Shown: positions 1 to 12,961 of the stretch, one piece after another
Layout: each line of letters opens with the position of its first letter
Position numbering within the stretch: the first letter of the stretch is position 1
NCBI RefSeq assembly: GCF_014805685.1
Contig: NC_060885.1
Coordinates: 14,889,632-14,953,631, forward strand
DNA from: Silurus meridionalis
Taxonomy: Eukaryota; Chordata; Actinopteri; Siluriformes; Siluridae
Length of the DNA: 64,000 bases
Direction: 5' to 3'
The notes under the pieces: model-generated
What the model saw: the letters and a program-made list of their open reading frames with translations, nothing else
Told to the model about the DNA's origin: nothing
Database searches by the model: none
Position numbers and translations under genes: made by a program

Positions 1-248
1 ACACACATGCACAAACATCTATTCTTTTACTTCTTGACTTTCTTAATTTATTCAACAGCTCTAATAATCAAGTAATGTAAAATGATTTAAATAAACATGA
101 AACTAAATATACATATCCACAGAGTAAAGCAAACAAACACATTTGTCTTATTATAATTGAGAACCTTCAACTGACATACTAATAATTCTTAATTTAATAC
201 TAGGCCTTAAACTTAAACCTAACCTTAGTCTTGATTACAATAACAAAA

Positions 249-251
<3 letters not shown>

Positions 252-281
<30 letters not shown>
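252..281. repeat. (TA)n microsatellite
   Basis: About 15 uninterrupted TA units. Confidence 0.95.
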
Positions 282-285
<4 letters not shown>

Positions 286-463
286 TAAAAATAAGAACTT
301 TCCCAACCTTGGATAATGATATACGTATTCTCATATATCAAAACACACACTGTGATTGTCATGGTGGGACAATTACTCTGATCTTGCTGCTGCTGTTGAT
401 GCAATGTGCTAAGATGTCCACTAGGGAGTGCGTGTTCAGACACACAGCTTGCTTAGTGCGCGT

Positions 464-489
464 GCACACACACCTACACACACACACAC
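464..489. repeat. Short interrupted (CA)n tract
   Basis: CA units interrupted once by CT; the tract is responsible for two overlapping short open frames. Confidence 0.8.
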
Positions 490-1813
490 TGAAAAAGGTA
501 ATGCGCTTTAAGACAGGTGTATAGTACAGGATTTTCAGTCTCAGTAATTCTTTATAATAAACCATTTAATCTCTGATTAATTACACAATCAACATTAAAT
601 TATTCTGATTTTTTAGAGGAATTCTTTTTGTAATGTAATAGCAGGATTGTACTGTTTTTCCTATTTGTATACTTGAACCCTTGGTTTTGCTGTTATATTG
701 TGTATGGCTCATGTGCAACTTTGTCACTCTCTGCAGAATACTTTTTCCTTATTTACTAGTTGTACTTGCACTTTAGCATTCCTTGAAAAGAACCAAATAT
801 TTCAAAGGCATGCTAGACACTTGGAAATGTATTGCTTAACTCCACCCACTACCTTTCAGAGCAACTTGGAATTATAAACCCTATCAATATACCTTAATGT
901 TGGATATAATTTTAAACGAATCAAGAAGTGGAGGTTATTTCGAGCTGTATGTCACAGTAATTCTGTGACATATTTGTACGTTTGGTGTAACATAATAATG
1001 GTTGTACTAGAGGAGACTGAGATCTATGGATCACAGAAAAAATAGAAATGTAATATATAACACCTGATATCTTAATACAGAGTTTTGCACTTAGTCCAAC
1101 AAGGGTGGTGTAAATATGATGTCATTGTCTAAGATTTCCATGCCTCCCACTGATTTATTCAGCCTATTTACACTGTCTTTGTTGGTGTTTGAGGGATCAG
1201 GGCAGTCTGCTCTGGCAGAAGGGAGGAGAGCCTAACACACAAACATTACAAACTTCTGCGTTGTTGCCCAATTACCATGTGGATTTTTGCAAATGAGATT
1301 TCTCTTTCTCCTTCTCTGTGGACAGTGCCTTCTGTTGAGTCTAAAACCTCCATTTTCCTCTTTCACTTATACTCGTTTTTACTTTTAAGTTTATATTTGT
1401 ATACTGAAACCCTTACACAGACAAACTCAGAGACACCAACAAGCCATTTACATCAATGACACACTCAAGTTCAGACACATCACAGGCTTGTTGTAAAAGA
1501 ACTCAAGCTCACGAAAATGCACAGTTCCCTGGAGCATTGCCAGGTGGACTTGTTTGAAAAGCTTTCAGTTGGGAGTCACTTTTTGGTGTCAGTTGGGGAG
1601 GCAAAGCCATTGCAACAGATCAGGGCCGCTCAACAGAATAGTGAACCTGTGAGAGCAAGGCAGGCCTGTAATTATAGCTGTCAAATGACACTGAGCCACC
1701 CTAACCACCTCTCTGTCTTTCCCTCGCTATTTTCTCTCTCAAGTTCAGTCATGACTCACTTTCTCCTTCAAGTAAAGTTCACTAACTTTGTCAATAGGTT
1801 ATTGGCAATGCAC

Positions 1814-2465
1814 CAGAGATGGGAAGTATTGTAGTACAAATACTTCATGACTGTACTTAAGTCGATTTTTCTGGTATAAGTACTTTACTTCACTATTTAT
1901 TTTAACTTTTTTCTTTTATTCATTAATTTTTTTTCCAAAATATCTGTACTTTCTACTTTTTACATTATCAATCCAGACTCATTACTTTGGTTTAATCTAT
2001 TTGGTTACAATATCTTTTCTTCTCATTGCGCACCGTTTTAAGCCCATCAACCTATTTCTTGTCATTGCACGGCTTTTTCCAACCTACCACTGGTGTATTA
2101 TTTCGTGGCACCACAGTTGTAGGCTAGCTTATTAAGCTAACAACAAGCAAATCAGAACGCAACAAGAAGTACTGGTTAACGTGGATGAGACAGAGGTCAG
2201 CGATGTAAATATGACTGAGAAAAGAGACACTCCTGATCACCTGATCATCATCATCTTTTTTCTGCTTCTGTGTTCTATATGGTAGATGTTCAGCCTGGAT
2301 ACATTAATTAGATAACAAAATGTTTAATTATTTTGTATTCATATATTAATATGATTTGAGGTCCAGTTACCAGCGTGACACTAAAACAGGTAGTAGTAAT
2401 GGCTAAGTTTTACTTAAGTACATATCAGAACCCAAATTTCTTTACTTTAACTTGAGTAAAAAAAT
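1814..2465. mobile_element. Non-autonomous hAT-type element, 3' end decayed
   Basis: The left end begins cagagatgggaagta and continues with acttaagt-rich subterminal sequence. The segment at roughly 2285-2465 is the reverse complement of two parts of the element at 39758-42105: the part around 41585-41640 (cattttgtta, atccaggctgaac) and the part around 39840-39970 (ggtccagttac, aggtagtagtaatggc). It is therefore a second, oppositely oriented copy of that family. It holds no transposase frame, so it would depend on a transposase from elsewhere. The expected right terminus (acctctg) is not visible; similarity fades after the acttgagtaaaaaa motif near 2460, with a possible weak continuation to about 2500. 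The hAT assignment rests on the 8-bp target duplication of the other copy and is an inference. Confidence 0.7.
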
Positions 2466-3361
2466 CTCTTTGGAAATCCAGCTTTTCTTGAACCCGGTAA
2501 AAGTTTTTTTATTAGATTATATTTTTTTAGATGGAGGCTCCTGGTATTGAACAAAGCATTAAGCTAGCTATGAATGCGACTGCATTCAGTCATTAAAGGT
2601 GTGCCACTGCCAGAATATATAGATAAATGAGATCTTTATACTGTGAATGTACTTTATGTGCATATAAATAGATAAAAGGCTCAAGAAGCCAAAACACGGT
2701 GTTCACAGTGTCAGTAGAGTTTCATTGAGCAACAACAAATCATGCTGCCTTTGGCCTTATAGGAACATTTATAGGAACATATTTATATTAAGATCAGTGA
2801 CGCTTTAATTACACACAGGTGCAACTGCATTCACCTAATTATGTGACTTCTTATGGGAAAAAAACTAAAACTAATTCAAGGTTTTCACAGCAACAGGAGA
2901 ATAGTTATGCAATCACAGACTTTCTTTTTTTCCTACCTGTACATTTTTTTTAACTATATCTCCCCAACATCATTTATTATCTATTTTTTTAACCAATTAA
3001 GTATAATCTAAATTAAGACTGTTTCACTTCCTAGTTGTAACACTGCAAAATGTGGAGGAGTTCAAGAGAGGGAGAGTAAAAAGCTGTGCAAGGTGGTCAA
3101 TAAGCAAACTGAAATTTCAAGGCCAGTAAAATGTAAAATATTGTCCCTTTCTTTTACATCAACCACCCAATTCTTAAAACCATATGGAGGAAGAGTGATT
3201 TTATATTTTCAATGCAAAAATCAGATGAGATGTTTACCCTCTACATGTGTTTGTAACTGGATTATCTATGTGTGACAACACAGTTTTCTTACTATGTTTA
3301 TTAAGAAAACAAGCTCGGAAATCGAAGCTCATATACAGCCACTCAATCCATGCGCATCATG
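2466..3361. other. Unique AT-rich DNA, no gene seen
   Basis: No coding frame, RNA gene or repeat family recognised, apart from the uncertain tail of the preceding element. Confidence 0.5.
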
Positions 3362-3546
3362 AAAAGTGTTAGCTCAGAGGTTAAGCTGTTAAACTGTGGA
3401 TTGGAAGGTTGTGTGTTCATATCCCAGCACCACCAAACTACTACTGCTGGGCCTTTTGAGAAAGGCCCTTAGCCCTCAACTGCTCACTTATATAAATGAG
3501 ATAATTGTAATTTGCTCTGGATAAGGGCATCTGCCAAATGCTGCAA
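3362..3546 (+). mobile_element. tRNA-derived SINE
   Basis: The head matches an RNA polymerase III promoter: the A box tagctcagagg at 3370-3380 fits TRGYNNARNNG, and a weaker B box (gtgttcatatcc, about 3413-3424) lies about 40 bases downstream. The body has the fish SINE phrase tgctgggccttttgagaaaggccc. The tail, gctctggataagggcatctg, resembles the 3' end shared between several fish SINEs and their partner LINEs. The copy is short, lacks a clear poly-A or target duplication and has drifted in the B box, so it is probably old and inactive. Confidence 0.8.
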
Positions 3547-4772
3547 ACATATTAATGGATTTTTCCTGGAGTGTTTATTTTCAACATTTATGTGCTTGTT
3601 TTACATACAAACCCACTTTAGTAACAACAGTGGCAAAGCAATGATGGTACTGTCTTCGTTTATTTGTAAGTATATAGAGTATGTGATAGGCACAAGGCTG
3701 GTGGTGAGTTAAAAAAAAAAAAAAAAAGAAAGAAAAATATGAATATCTAATGGGATCCAGTATAGGGTACTATAAGTCATTGTATGGTAGTTACTCATCC
3801 TTACAGAGAATGACAGTTTGCAAGTGCAGACTACACTTTAAACTGTGTATTATGGAGCATTTGTGGAACTGTAAAAGCAGGAGAACTCTGGGAACTTGAG
3901 CTGAAATTCTGGATTGCATGAGGAGTCATTGAACAGTATTGAGGAGACAAGGAGGTTGTCGGTGTCAAAAATCTGTCAAATGAAGTAAAAGGATGAGATG
4001 GCAATTTATACAAAGTTAGCTAGGAAGAAGGTAAAACTTTAGCCACGTTTTTACTCCAAACTTTAGCTATTCCATAATTCCATGAAAGGGGGATGATAAG
4101 AAAAATGTCCGCAGCTTCCAGGTAAAGGTGATTAGTGTACCAGTCAGAAGGGTCATGCAAGCCAGCCTGTGCACGCAGTATAACAAAAACATATGTGTGT
4201 AGTCGCTCACACTTGTTCACTCACCTTCTCCCTCACTCAGTCACTCACTATCTCACTACCTCACTATCTTCCCACGTTCTCTCTTACATACCTCAGAGTC
4301 CTTCTGAGGTAGGGTCCCTGGTGAGGTAGTGAAGCGGGCAAAATTAAACAGGGGTGAAAAGTTTTAAGCCTTATCACTGTTTATTCTTAGATTTCAAACG
4401 TGCAAGGAGAGGGAGGCCATAGTGAAACCCAAATCCCTGCTGTGCACACTACCCTCAGGGTCTCACTCCTGCTTCCCCCACCTGCCAATCACTCGTCTGC
4501 CCAGGGCCAAAGCGGGCCTCTCCAAAGGGGAAGCTTTAGCAATCTAACTCCACCATTTTTGTTCATACTTGTTTGTTCCTGTCTGATGTGAAACGATGCA
4601 TTTTAATATAATGTTTTTTTTGCAATCAGTTTTGCCCTTAAAATACTCCAGCGGACTGTAATCTTGTCCTTGGTTGAAAAGCTTTTACCTAACTTTTGAT
4701 TGGTTCTGGAGTGACCTATATGGAGCCTTTGAATTTGACTTCGAAAAAACGCCCAAAAGGCACATGCAAATG

Positions 4773-4774
<2 letters not shown>
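3547..4774. other. Unique DNA, no gene seen
   Basis: Contains an A-rich run at 3712-3736 that is not clearly attached to a retroelement. A tcactca-type low-complexity stretch lies at about 4205-4270. No coding sequence was recognised. Confidence 0.5.
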
Positions 4775-4822
<48 letters not shown>

Positions 4823-4830
4823 TTGTGTGT
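4775..4830. repeat. (GT)n microsatellite
   Basis: About 23 perfect GT units to 4820, then an interrupted tail. Confidence 0.95.
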
Positions 4831-5399
4831 GATGTCCAGATTTACTCTTTAATATCAGAAGTAAGTAGCAAGCCTTTTCTTAGTGTATTTTTCTTCTTTT
4901 CTCTCCAGCAATGCTTTTATAGCCCAATTATATGACTATTTTTCTTCATAGTTCATTTTTTTGAGGCATTTAAATTATGTCAAGACAAATCATGGTTGTT
5001 TTAATCTTAACTCTATAACACCTCTTGCTAGCTCAATAACAAGTTTTTGAGGAGCAGTGCCAGGACTCTCAATTAAAACATTATTATTGTGAATCTTTTA
5101 AAAACTTGTGTGTGTGAGCATCTATCTGTCTCAACAAAAGTGTCAGTAACATTACATACTTTGTAATAGACCACTTCAAAAAACCTCTCCCAAAAATCTA
5201 ACAAACAGAAACATATATTAACAACTGTTATTGGTTAAATGTAGTAATCTGTTTATTTTGGAAAGCAATTCTTCATTTTATTATATTTTCATTATCTATT
5301 GTCTATTACATATTATGTATTATATTATCTTTTTTTACAGCAAACTAAATGAGAAGTAGCGAGTAGTAGAAGAAGTTTTTAGAACTCACATAAAAAATG
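4831..5399. other. Unique AT-rich DNA, no gene seen
   Basis: Nothing recognised beyond AT-rich sequence. Confidence 0.5.
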
Positions 5400-6425
5400 T
5401 TAAACACCTGGTACACCTGTGTTAATTTTAAATCCACACGTGTCCAATAGTATTCTTGCACAATAAATATCACTGGCATTGGGAGGTCTCACAGCTAAAA
5501 TGGCAAAACTGATTAGTGCTGCTGTCACCAAAACCAAGGAACTGACCATAAGGCTTTGAAATGAAGTTGTTAGGAGGGAAAAAAAGATGGATATGGTTGT
5601 TAAAATGTCTGCAAAGCTTTGAACCTTCTCGGGAGTGCTGTGAAAACTATTATGACAAAATGGAAAAAATATGGCACAAACCAGACACTAACAATATCAG
5701 GCCAAGTGTTCGGGCAAGAGAGGCAATTTTAAAAGCTGTATCTAAGCGTCTGGCTACAATACTGAAGGTGCTACAGAGCTCACTGGCTGAAATAGGAGAA
5801 CCTGTGTATACCTCAACAATATCATCAGCTGTTTACAGATACGGTGTCCATGGGAGAGTAACCAAAAGCCATTTCTGAGAAAGGCCATATTAGACAATCT
5901 GAAAGTTTTTGGAAAGAGATTTTGTGGTCTGATGAGACCAAAGTTGAGCCATCTGGTCTAAAGCCAAGCATTCTTTTTGGCAGCCTGAAGTTCACGTTAC
6001 ACATTTCAATGATCAAGTATGGTAGTGGTAGCATCATACTCTAGGGTTGCTTTTCATATAGAAGAAAATGAACCTTCACCATCACAAAACAACATGGATG
6101 TAGCTAAATATAAGCAAATTGGTAAGGAGAACTTGCTCAAGTCATTCATACATCTGCATTTAGGGTGAAAGTATATGTTTAAACACGACAATAATAATAA
6201 AAAAAAAAAATGGCAAAAACTACAAAAGTAAAAAAGCTGCATACGTCAAAGTACAGGCTGAAATACAAGTGTACATCTGTGACATAACCTGGAGATTGCC
6301 ATTCACCAACCAATTTTTTCCAACCAAAATCAGAATGTGCAAAACTTGTAGAGACATATCTGAGACAAATCAAAGCTGTAATTGCTGCAAAAGGAAAAAG
6401 GTGGGGATGAATACTTATCACTTAT
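5400..6425 (+). mobile_element. Decayed Tc1-like DNA transposon
   Basis: Traces of a Tc1/mariner transposase run along the plus strand in changing frames. The start is ATG at 5500 (MAK...), followed after a short insertion by KTKELT. Next come a segment reading RPSVRAREAILKAVSKR and GEPVYTSTIS (5690-5830) and the first catalytic motif WSDETK (tgg at 5925, Asp codon 5931-5933). Further on are a KYGSGSI-like stretch near 6016 and a C-terminal cysteine-rich remnant ending near 6420. Several stops and indels break the frame. The block between the helix-turn-helix region and the catalytic core is shortened, and the segment with the second Asp and the Glu was not found. No clear terminal inverted repeats remain, so the borders are approximate. 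It is an old, dead copy. Confidence 0.8.
5561..5878 (+). pseudogene. Tc1 transposase fragment (DNA-binding region)
   Basis: This 105-codon open stretch is the longest surviving piece of the Tc1 transposase. Its C-terminal two thirds (RPSVRAREAILKAVSKR, then LQSSLAEIGEPVYTSTIS) match the second helix-turn-helix of the paired-like DNA-binding domain, which binds the transposon ends. Its first 35 residues are out of frame with the family. The catalytic core lies downstream in other frames, so no functional enzyme can be made. Confidence 0.75.
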
Positions 6426-9400
6426 CACTATTAATTATTGGACATCTGGCAGCATTTAAGTACAAGAGAAAGAATCAGTGAACTAGACAAACATTAAACT
6501 GGTATCCTGGCTCATCTCACTGCTCACATCAGATTGTTGAGTGTCATTCCAAATGGGAAAGTTTACTGGCACTTCAGTTTCACAGAGGCTGACAGTCACT
6601 GGAAAAGACTCAGCTTTTAATATGAGAGCCAACCTCTCTTTTTCCCACTCCTTCCACCCTCCCCTTATTTCACCTCAGCCAAGCAGCTAAAATAGCACTG
6701 TAGTGGAATGGACTGTGACCCCCTCACCCTACAGTGTCTCGGTTATGGTGCAGATGCCTTTTTTCCCCTTCAAAGGTTTGCTAATGCTTCCCTGAGGATC
6801 ACGGCCAAAGTGTGTACAGAATGCCCCCTCTCTCTCTCCATCTCTCCATGGCAGCCAAGGGGAAAAGAAATAATTCAAACTTAATGCATATTGCAAACAT
6901 ATTGGTCAGTGCCTCAGCCGGCAAGTATTGACACATTAGTTTTGCAAAATGACCCAGGCTGCCTTACAACTGAGACAAACTTCATCTGAGCCTGCTATGC
7001 ATGCCTTCGGAGCACAGCTTGCTATAAAGGAACTTTCAGCACAAAGAGAAACAGATGAGGAAAAAAAAAGAGGCTGAAGTGGGGGAAAAGAAGAAAAAAG
7101 AAATAGCATCCCTTTAGGTAACAGAATTTCTGCATTGTTTAATATTTAATCACTATGCCTTCCAACATTTGTGATTTCTTTTTGCATATTCTATATATAA
7201 ATATATAATTAATGTCTGAGAAGCACATAAAAGAAAAAAATCTCAAAAGAGCTGAAAAAAAAAATCATTTGTTGTTCTGGAGAGCAAATTAATGCAGCTG
7301 ATAAAAGGAGATGCAGAGGCGATGTTTTTTTCTGACTACTTGCCTACTCTCAGATCATAGATTCTTTTGTTTCAAAGGGGAGGTTGTTGGTCATTTTGCT
7401 ATGTTTTGATGGAGTATTTTACTTTTCCCTTTAGGTGTACCTTCCTGTCTAAGCTGTCCCTGGGACTCTATTAGTTTTCCATTCAGTATCTCATCAGCAC
7501 AAGGCTGCCAAGCACTCCTCTGCTTGGCAGTCTCTACTCTACTATCATTTTTTGTGTCTTTTCACTACTACAGACACCTAAACACACAAACCACACTGCT
7601 CTTCCTCATTGCAAAAAATAGCTTGCAATTCCATACACAAGGCCTGTGCTGAATTCATTACCAGGGCCTGAGAGAGAGTTTCATTGTTGCTGTGGTCAGT
7701 GTGACTTTACAGAGTCCTCTCAGTGCCACTGCATTCACCAAGGTTGAAATCCTTCCCCCATTGTCCACTGTTATCCTGGTATTGCTCTTTCCCTAGCACC
7801 ACTGTGCCCTAATCTAGTGAAGAGAGGCCACTGCGGCTAATCGGCCCTATAATGTTTTAATCCCCCTCTATCAACCTGCTTCTGTAATATTGGCACAGCT
7901 GCCTGACTCAAATTTTTATATTTTTTTTCAGAATAGCTCAATATTCCATTCAGCACTGGTCACTAATGACTCACTGTGTGCACAGAGCACTGACCCCCTA
8001 AGCAGTTCCTCATTCTCAATATGCTGGTCAGCCAATTATCCCCAGCATGCCCCCTGGCGTAGGCTGACCTCCCCTCCAACGCTGGTGCTCTCTAGTACTC
8101 ACTAGTGTTGAGAATCTGCATCTGACAAGCTTGTTTTAGATCCCTAAGGTTTATGCACACAAGTCATTTGTCACTTTAGTAACATTTATTGTGGTATTAT
8201 TTCCTATTGAAAGTACCTGTTCTGCTGCTGTTTATTTGAAATTTCTGTGTTGTGTAAATTCATGGATTTTCTGGGTTATCTGCATGGAGTTGTACAGATC
8301 TTTTTAAATTTATGAGTCATTTGACTCATTTGGTTATAGGCTGATAACTTCTTCAGCCCTGTTAAGTCTGCACTCTAGCTCAAGATTTTCAGTGTGGGTC
8401 ATATTTGACACTTACTTTCGCTGTACTGGTTCCCATTTCTATAGGTGGTTCATGCTGTTGATTGGAGTGGTTAGAAGGACTGGATCAGTGTAGGCCTTCT
8501 CGCCATAAAAACCTGCAGTGCATCTCTCTTAGCTTTGCTTTGTGTTTCATATGACCCTAGGGCCTTAAAAGTATAAAGTTTATGCCTGGTGGCTTTGTGG
8601 CAGCAGTACTCCTTAACAGACCATGACTGGTGCTGACTTGTAAATAAATTGTTTCCTTTTAAATGTGTTGTATTAAGCATAGACATGTAAGTAATCACCT
8701 TAGTCACGAGAGAAACATGATGAGCATATAGCTATCTCTTCTGTCTACTGAAACTACTCATCCTTTCTAGAGCAGAACAGTCAATCTGCTTTTTCCCACT
8801 TTTTTATCCCTCACTTTGAAGCTCACTGGAGTACAAGCTTATAGCAGGTAGCAGGGAATTTGTTTAGCTGTAACATCACAAATGCATTTCTTCCCTGCTT
8901 TAAGCACAACCTTATCGATATGAACATTAAGCCGTGACTGCTCTGAACTCCTGCTCTTTAGAACTGCGCCCACACTGATGCTAACAGATGCAAATTTGAC
9001 CAAAACAGCCGCCTGATAATACTGACATTTTGGGGCCTGTAGACTTTGTGGCTATGTGAAAGATGAATGTGGGAGCACAGGCACACACCACACACCCACA
9101 CATGCAAAACCATACAGAGGGCATGCATACACATGTGCTCTAAGTACATTTATATATATCAAGTTATTCTGGCTTATACTGAGAGTATCCCTAAGGACAT
9201 TCTTACGATTATACAAGGTAGCATTTTTCTCTTCCAACAGCAATACATATTTGGTGTGTACTTCTGCAACAGCTAGCTTAAGACAGCTATCTTAAGACTT
9301 TATGAGAGAGGACTTTAATACTATCGACTACAGAACATGCATTAGACAGAGTGAGGAGAAGCTGCAGTGGTCCTTCTGCACTTCTGTAATCTTCAGTGTG

Positions 9401-10199
9401 GGCAGTAGGCAAACCCAGCGCTTTTGCCTAGGGCTTTAGCCTGCACTGAGGCGGCTGGACACGGCTGCATAGGGGCTAATTGTGTCTGGGATTAAAGTGC
9501 TCTACCAAAACAGATTAAACTCAAGGCTAAATTCAAAAACATCTGTAAAGCATCCATTTAAAAAGAGACTGGGATTTGTAATGGGGTAGGTAAAGAAAGA
9601 TATCTCACAATTTATGAATGAGGGCTTCAGAAGGAAAAGCTGTTAAATTTATCTCTTGTATATGATGGCCTTGATGGGCAAGTTTAACTTAAAATTTGTG
9701 TTAGCTATAAAGTAAATGCTGCAAATAAAAAACAGAAAAACCAATTAAAAATAAAAAAGGACTAACTTCAAATGAAACAAGACCTACTTGAAATCAAATA
9801 AATCTGGTTTAAAATAAAGCAGCAAACATATAAACAGAAAAAAAAACCCAAAACAAAACTAGCTTCTATTTTAAATGAACTTGAGAAAAAGCAGTCAACC
9901 TAAAGAAAAAAAACAAGACGCAAACAGCAAGGAAAATTACTCACATTTTGAAAAGAGCAACAGATTTTAATAAGTCAACATATAAAACAACAGATCCAAA
10001 CCACCACATTAAAAAAAGAAATAAAACAAAATAATAATTTTGAGGAGAAGCTGTCAAGTTTACATCAACAAAAAGCCAACTTTAAAAGTCAGGTGTAATT
10101 TTAGACCTAGGCCTAGTAGTGTCCTGAATCAGTGGTTTCCTGCCTGAAACTCTTAATACCATCATAATGATACCATGGCGATAGAAACCATTAATATTA
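6426..10199. other. Unique DNA with possible conserved islands, no gene seen
   Basis: No coding sequence or transposon was recognised. The stretches 6690-7060 and 9340-9520 have balanced composition, few simple repeats and AT-core motifs (for example the cttaatgcatattgcaaac region near 6880), which is what conserved enhancers often look like, but conservation cannot be seen from one sequence. The 9720-10060 part is A-rich low complexity. Confidence 0.4.
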
Positions 10200-10439
10200 C
10201 ACAGAAATGCAATATAACAGCGGTCTGTATCATGGTTTTCTTTTCGGGAACTTAACCTGCGTCAACAACGCTTTGGGACCGTGTTTAATCACCCCAACAG
10301 AAAAGTGCGACATCACCAGCAGGATGACTTCACAACCAGGAAGTTTAAAAGCACATACCGTGGAGATGGCGCTAGCTTCTGTTTGTTCAGGAAGCAGAGT
10401 GTGTGTCTGTTGGGAAAGAAATCAGGAAAATGGAAACGC

Positions 10440-11417
10440 AAACTAAAGGCAAGTGGTCTTTCGGGCTGTCTATGTGTAGCTTGTTTGGGAGCAGCGCATA
10501 CAAACCATGAGCCAAGTGTTCACACTGCAAATGCATGTCCTTGCGGCCACTCCGCTCCCTCTGAGGAGGGTGCTCTTGCTAGCATTCCCCCAGATTCTGG
10601 CCCCGATTCTGCCGAGGTAAAGCAGTGTTTGAGGTACTGGGGCTCGCAATTGCAGACAGGCTTGTTCCTTTCTCCTTCCAGATCCAGAGCCTTTTTATCA
10701 GGGCTTGGAATCCTGCTCTTGATGGTGCGGCGCTCCACCTCTCCATCAACAGGGGGATGGGGCGCCATATCGAAAAAACGAGGTAGTGGCTTGTGCTGTT
10801 TCCAAGCTTAACATTGCGTGGCCAGCTGAGAATCAGGTGCATCAAATTTAAAATATATTTGATGAGCGCTTCCTTCAAACAAGGTCACTGCCTCCACACC
10901 CATGCCTGCCCTTCTTTCCAGATCTTCACACTGAGGTGTTTAGATCCTGGGGCAGCCCTTATTAGGCCTGCCTCTTTAGTCCCAATGTCTGCCTCTACTC
11001 AAATGTAGTGGGACTAAAACAATGAGACGATTCCATGGGGTGAAGAGAGGGTGCTGGCTATCTCTTCGCTGGTGCTGCATCATCCCTGAAAGCCCCGGTG
11101 CTGCCCACCAAGCCTAGTCAGGCCTCCTTGGTTTTGGTGGGCAATGTTTATACAGTGGTGGGTCAGGCTAGAGGTTGTTTGCTGGTCTATGGTCTATGGT
11201 TAATGGCAGTCCTGGTGGCTGCTAAGAGGCACCCTGAGTGTTCAACGTTTCTGACAGGGACAAAGCCGTTCTCTTGGACTCCCCCATCTTGCCAACTAGC
11301 CGTTAATATGGTAGTCAACAGGTTTCAGGAGACAAAAAGACAGTTGTTAGTGTTCAGCGCTTCCTCCTTTGTCGCTCTGACAGGGCTGCTCGGTGCGCGC
11401 AGCCCCAGCCCAGTATG
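10440..11417 (+). pseudogene. DIRS gag-like remnant
   Basis: Two frames carry pieces of a structural (gag-like) protein. The first (10281-10811) contains CLCVACLGAAHTNHEPS followed by a Cys-x-Cys-x-His arrangement, which resembles the N-terminal cysteine motif of fish DIRS gag. The second (11098-11418) reads MAVLVAAKRHPECSTFLTGT and then VNMVVNRFQETKRQ, matching the later part of the same protein, where these elements have a conserved VDRFQE-type helix. Frame changes and stops separate the two, so no full protein can be made. The assignment is from family resemblance recalled without a search. Confidence 0.7.
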
Positions 11418-11859
11418 AGTGGGCATTGAGAGGTCCAGGAGTTCAGCATCGCCACTCACACTACCCCTTAGACCTTCGGGGACAAAAAGGTTCAAATTCC
11501 TCAGGACCTTGGAGGGGTTCTGCTGGGGGGGGTGTACACCTAAGCATACAGCACCCGCCTCTCCTCAGTGCCCTTGTGAGATCAGCCTGTTAACCCTGCC
11601 ACCTCTGGTGCTTCAGGGCAGAGCATGCTCTAGTGAGTGCCTCCCTCTGCTTCCGCCCGGAAACATAGCGGATTTTAGGGGCACGCCGCCTTCCCGGAGG
11701 CTCCTAGAACAGCTTTAGGGCACTGCTCAAGCTGCTCTAGGCATACCGGAGGTCATTCTAAAGAGACTTATTCCTTAAGAGTCCTGCACACTGTAGAAAG
11801 AGGCTACATGATTTAGTTTGAGTCTTGTCCACCTTGATTCAACGGGGTGTGACTGAGCA

Positions 11860-12960
11860 GGCACTGGTTATGGAACAAGAAGTAGAAACTCTTTTGAGAA
11901 AGCAGGCCATCGAGCCTTCCTTCCTTCATCCAGGAAGTTTCTGAGGTTTGCTTTCGGGGCCAAAGCTTACCAATATCTTGCCTTCTCACCTTGCACCTTT
12001 ACTCTTGCTCCTCTGAGACTCCGGGGCATCCGCAAACTGAACTATATCTACAATTGGTTGATATTAGCTTGATCAGAGCACTTGGCAACCCAGCATCAAG
12101 ATATCGTTCCTGCACACAGGAAGAGGTTTATGGTTAAGACTAAATGCCAATTAAAGTGTACTTTCTCCACTACAGAGGACCACCTATCTAGGTGTAGTGT
12201 GGGATTCAACCTCTCTGCGGGTGCAGTTGTTTCCTGAGTCAAGTCTATCTTCACGGCCGTCATGAGATGAGAGAAGGCCAGTCACCCACTGTAAAGCAAG
12301 TCCAAAGACTGCTGGGTCTGATGGCAGCTGCCTCCAGTGTGGTGCCACTTGGCCTCCTATACATACAACCCCTGTAGTGGTGGTTTAGGGTTCCCCACTT
12401 CACAAAATCAAGGTCACACGGCAAACCTTATGGGCCTTAGACATGTGGAGGAAGCCTGGGCTCCTGTTACAGAGTCCCTTGTTGGGGGCTCCTTGTGATT
12501 GCGTAAAGTTAACAACAGATGCCTCCCATACGGGTTGGGGAGCAGTCACGAGTTGCTGCTCTGCCCAATGTTTATGGAAAGGGCCCCATCTCTTGTGGCC
12601 GTGCTTTTAGCTTTGAAGAACTTCCTCCCGGACCTAAGGGGCCAACATTAGTCTGTATGGACAACACATTGGTGGTCTCTTACATCAACCACCAGGGGAA
12701 TCTGCACTCTCGCCTACTTTACAAGCTGGCAGGACAGATCGTCCTGTGGGGCCAAGGGAAGCTGCTCTCACTGAGGGCAGTATACATCCAAGGAGCAGAC
12801 GCCCTTTACAGGCAAAGGCAAAGGAGTGGAGGCTCCAGCTGGTTGTGGTGGAGCAGATATGGAGGATGTTTTACAGAGCACAAGTGGACCTCTTTGCGAC
12901 TTGAGAAACTCACTTTTCTGTTGGACTGATTACACACATGGTTTGGAGGCATTTGCAAAA
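11860..12960 (+). pseudogene. DIRS reverse transcriptase / RNase H remnant
   Basis: The N-terminal edge of the polymerase (a MEQEVETLLRKQAIEP stretch at about 11870-11917) is followed after a large deletion by the catalytic-loop region. There the two aspartates expected in a Y-x-D-D type motif read Tyr-Asn (NYIYNWLILA), so the active site is gone. RNase H then follows in several frames: TYLGVVWDS near 12187, LTTDASHTGWGAV near 12510, VVSYINHQGN near 12673, and an AQVDLFAT stretch near 12876. The longest open piece is 12519-12929. Stops and frameshifts are scattered throughout. It is an ancient, inactive copy. Confidence 0.78.
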
Positions 12961-12961
12961 A

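Larger units (their letters stand above)
1..1813. other. Unique AT-rich DNA, no gene seen
   Basis: The only open frames are short and unconvincing. The stretch holds a TA microsatellite and an interrupted CA tract, described separately. No transposon termini or RNA gene were recognised. Confidence 0.6.

Noticed and set aside
1277..1834. Short open frames of 60 and 105 codons
   Set aside because: No domain, no splice context and biased composition; expected by chance in AT-rich DNA.
3712..3736. A-rich run as a retroelement tail
   Set aside because: No retroelement body lies directly upstream; the SINE ends 165 bases earlier.
10281..10811. 176-codon plus-strand frame as a host gene
   Set aside because: It carries DIRS gag-type cysteine motifs and sits at the start of a DIRS relic.
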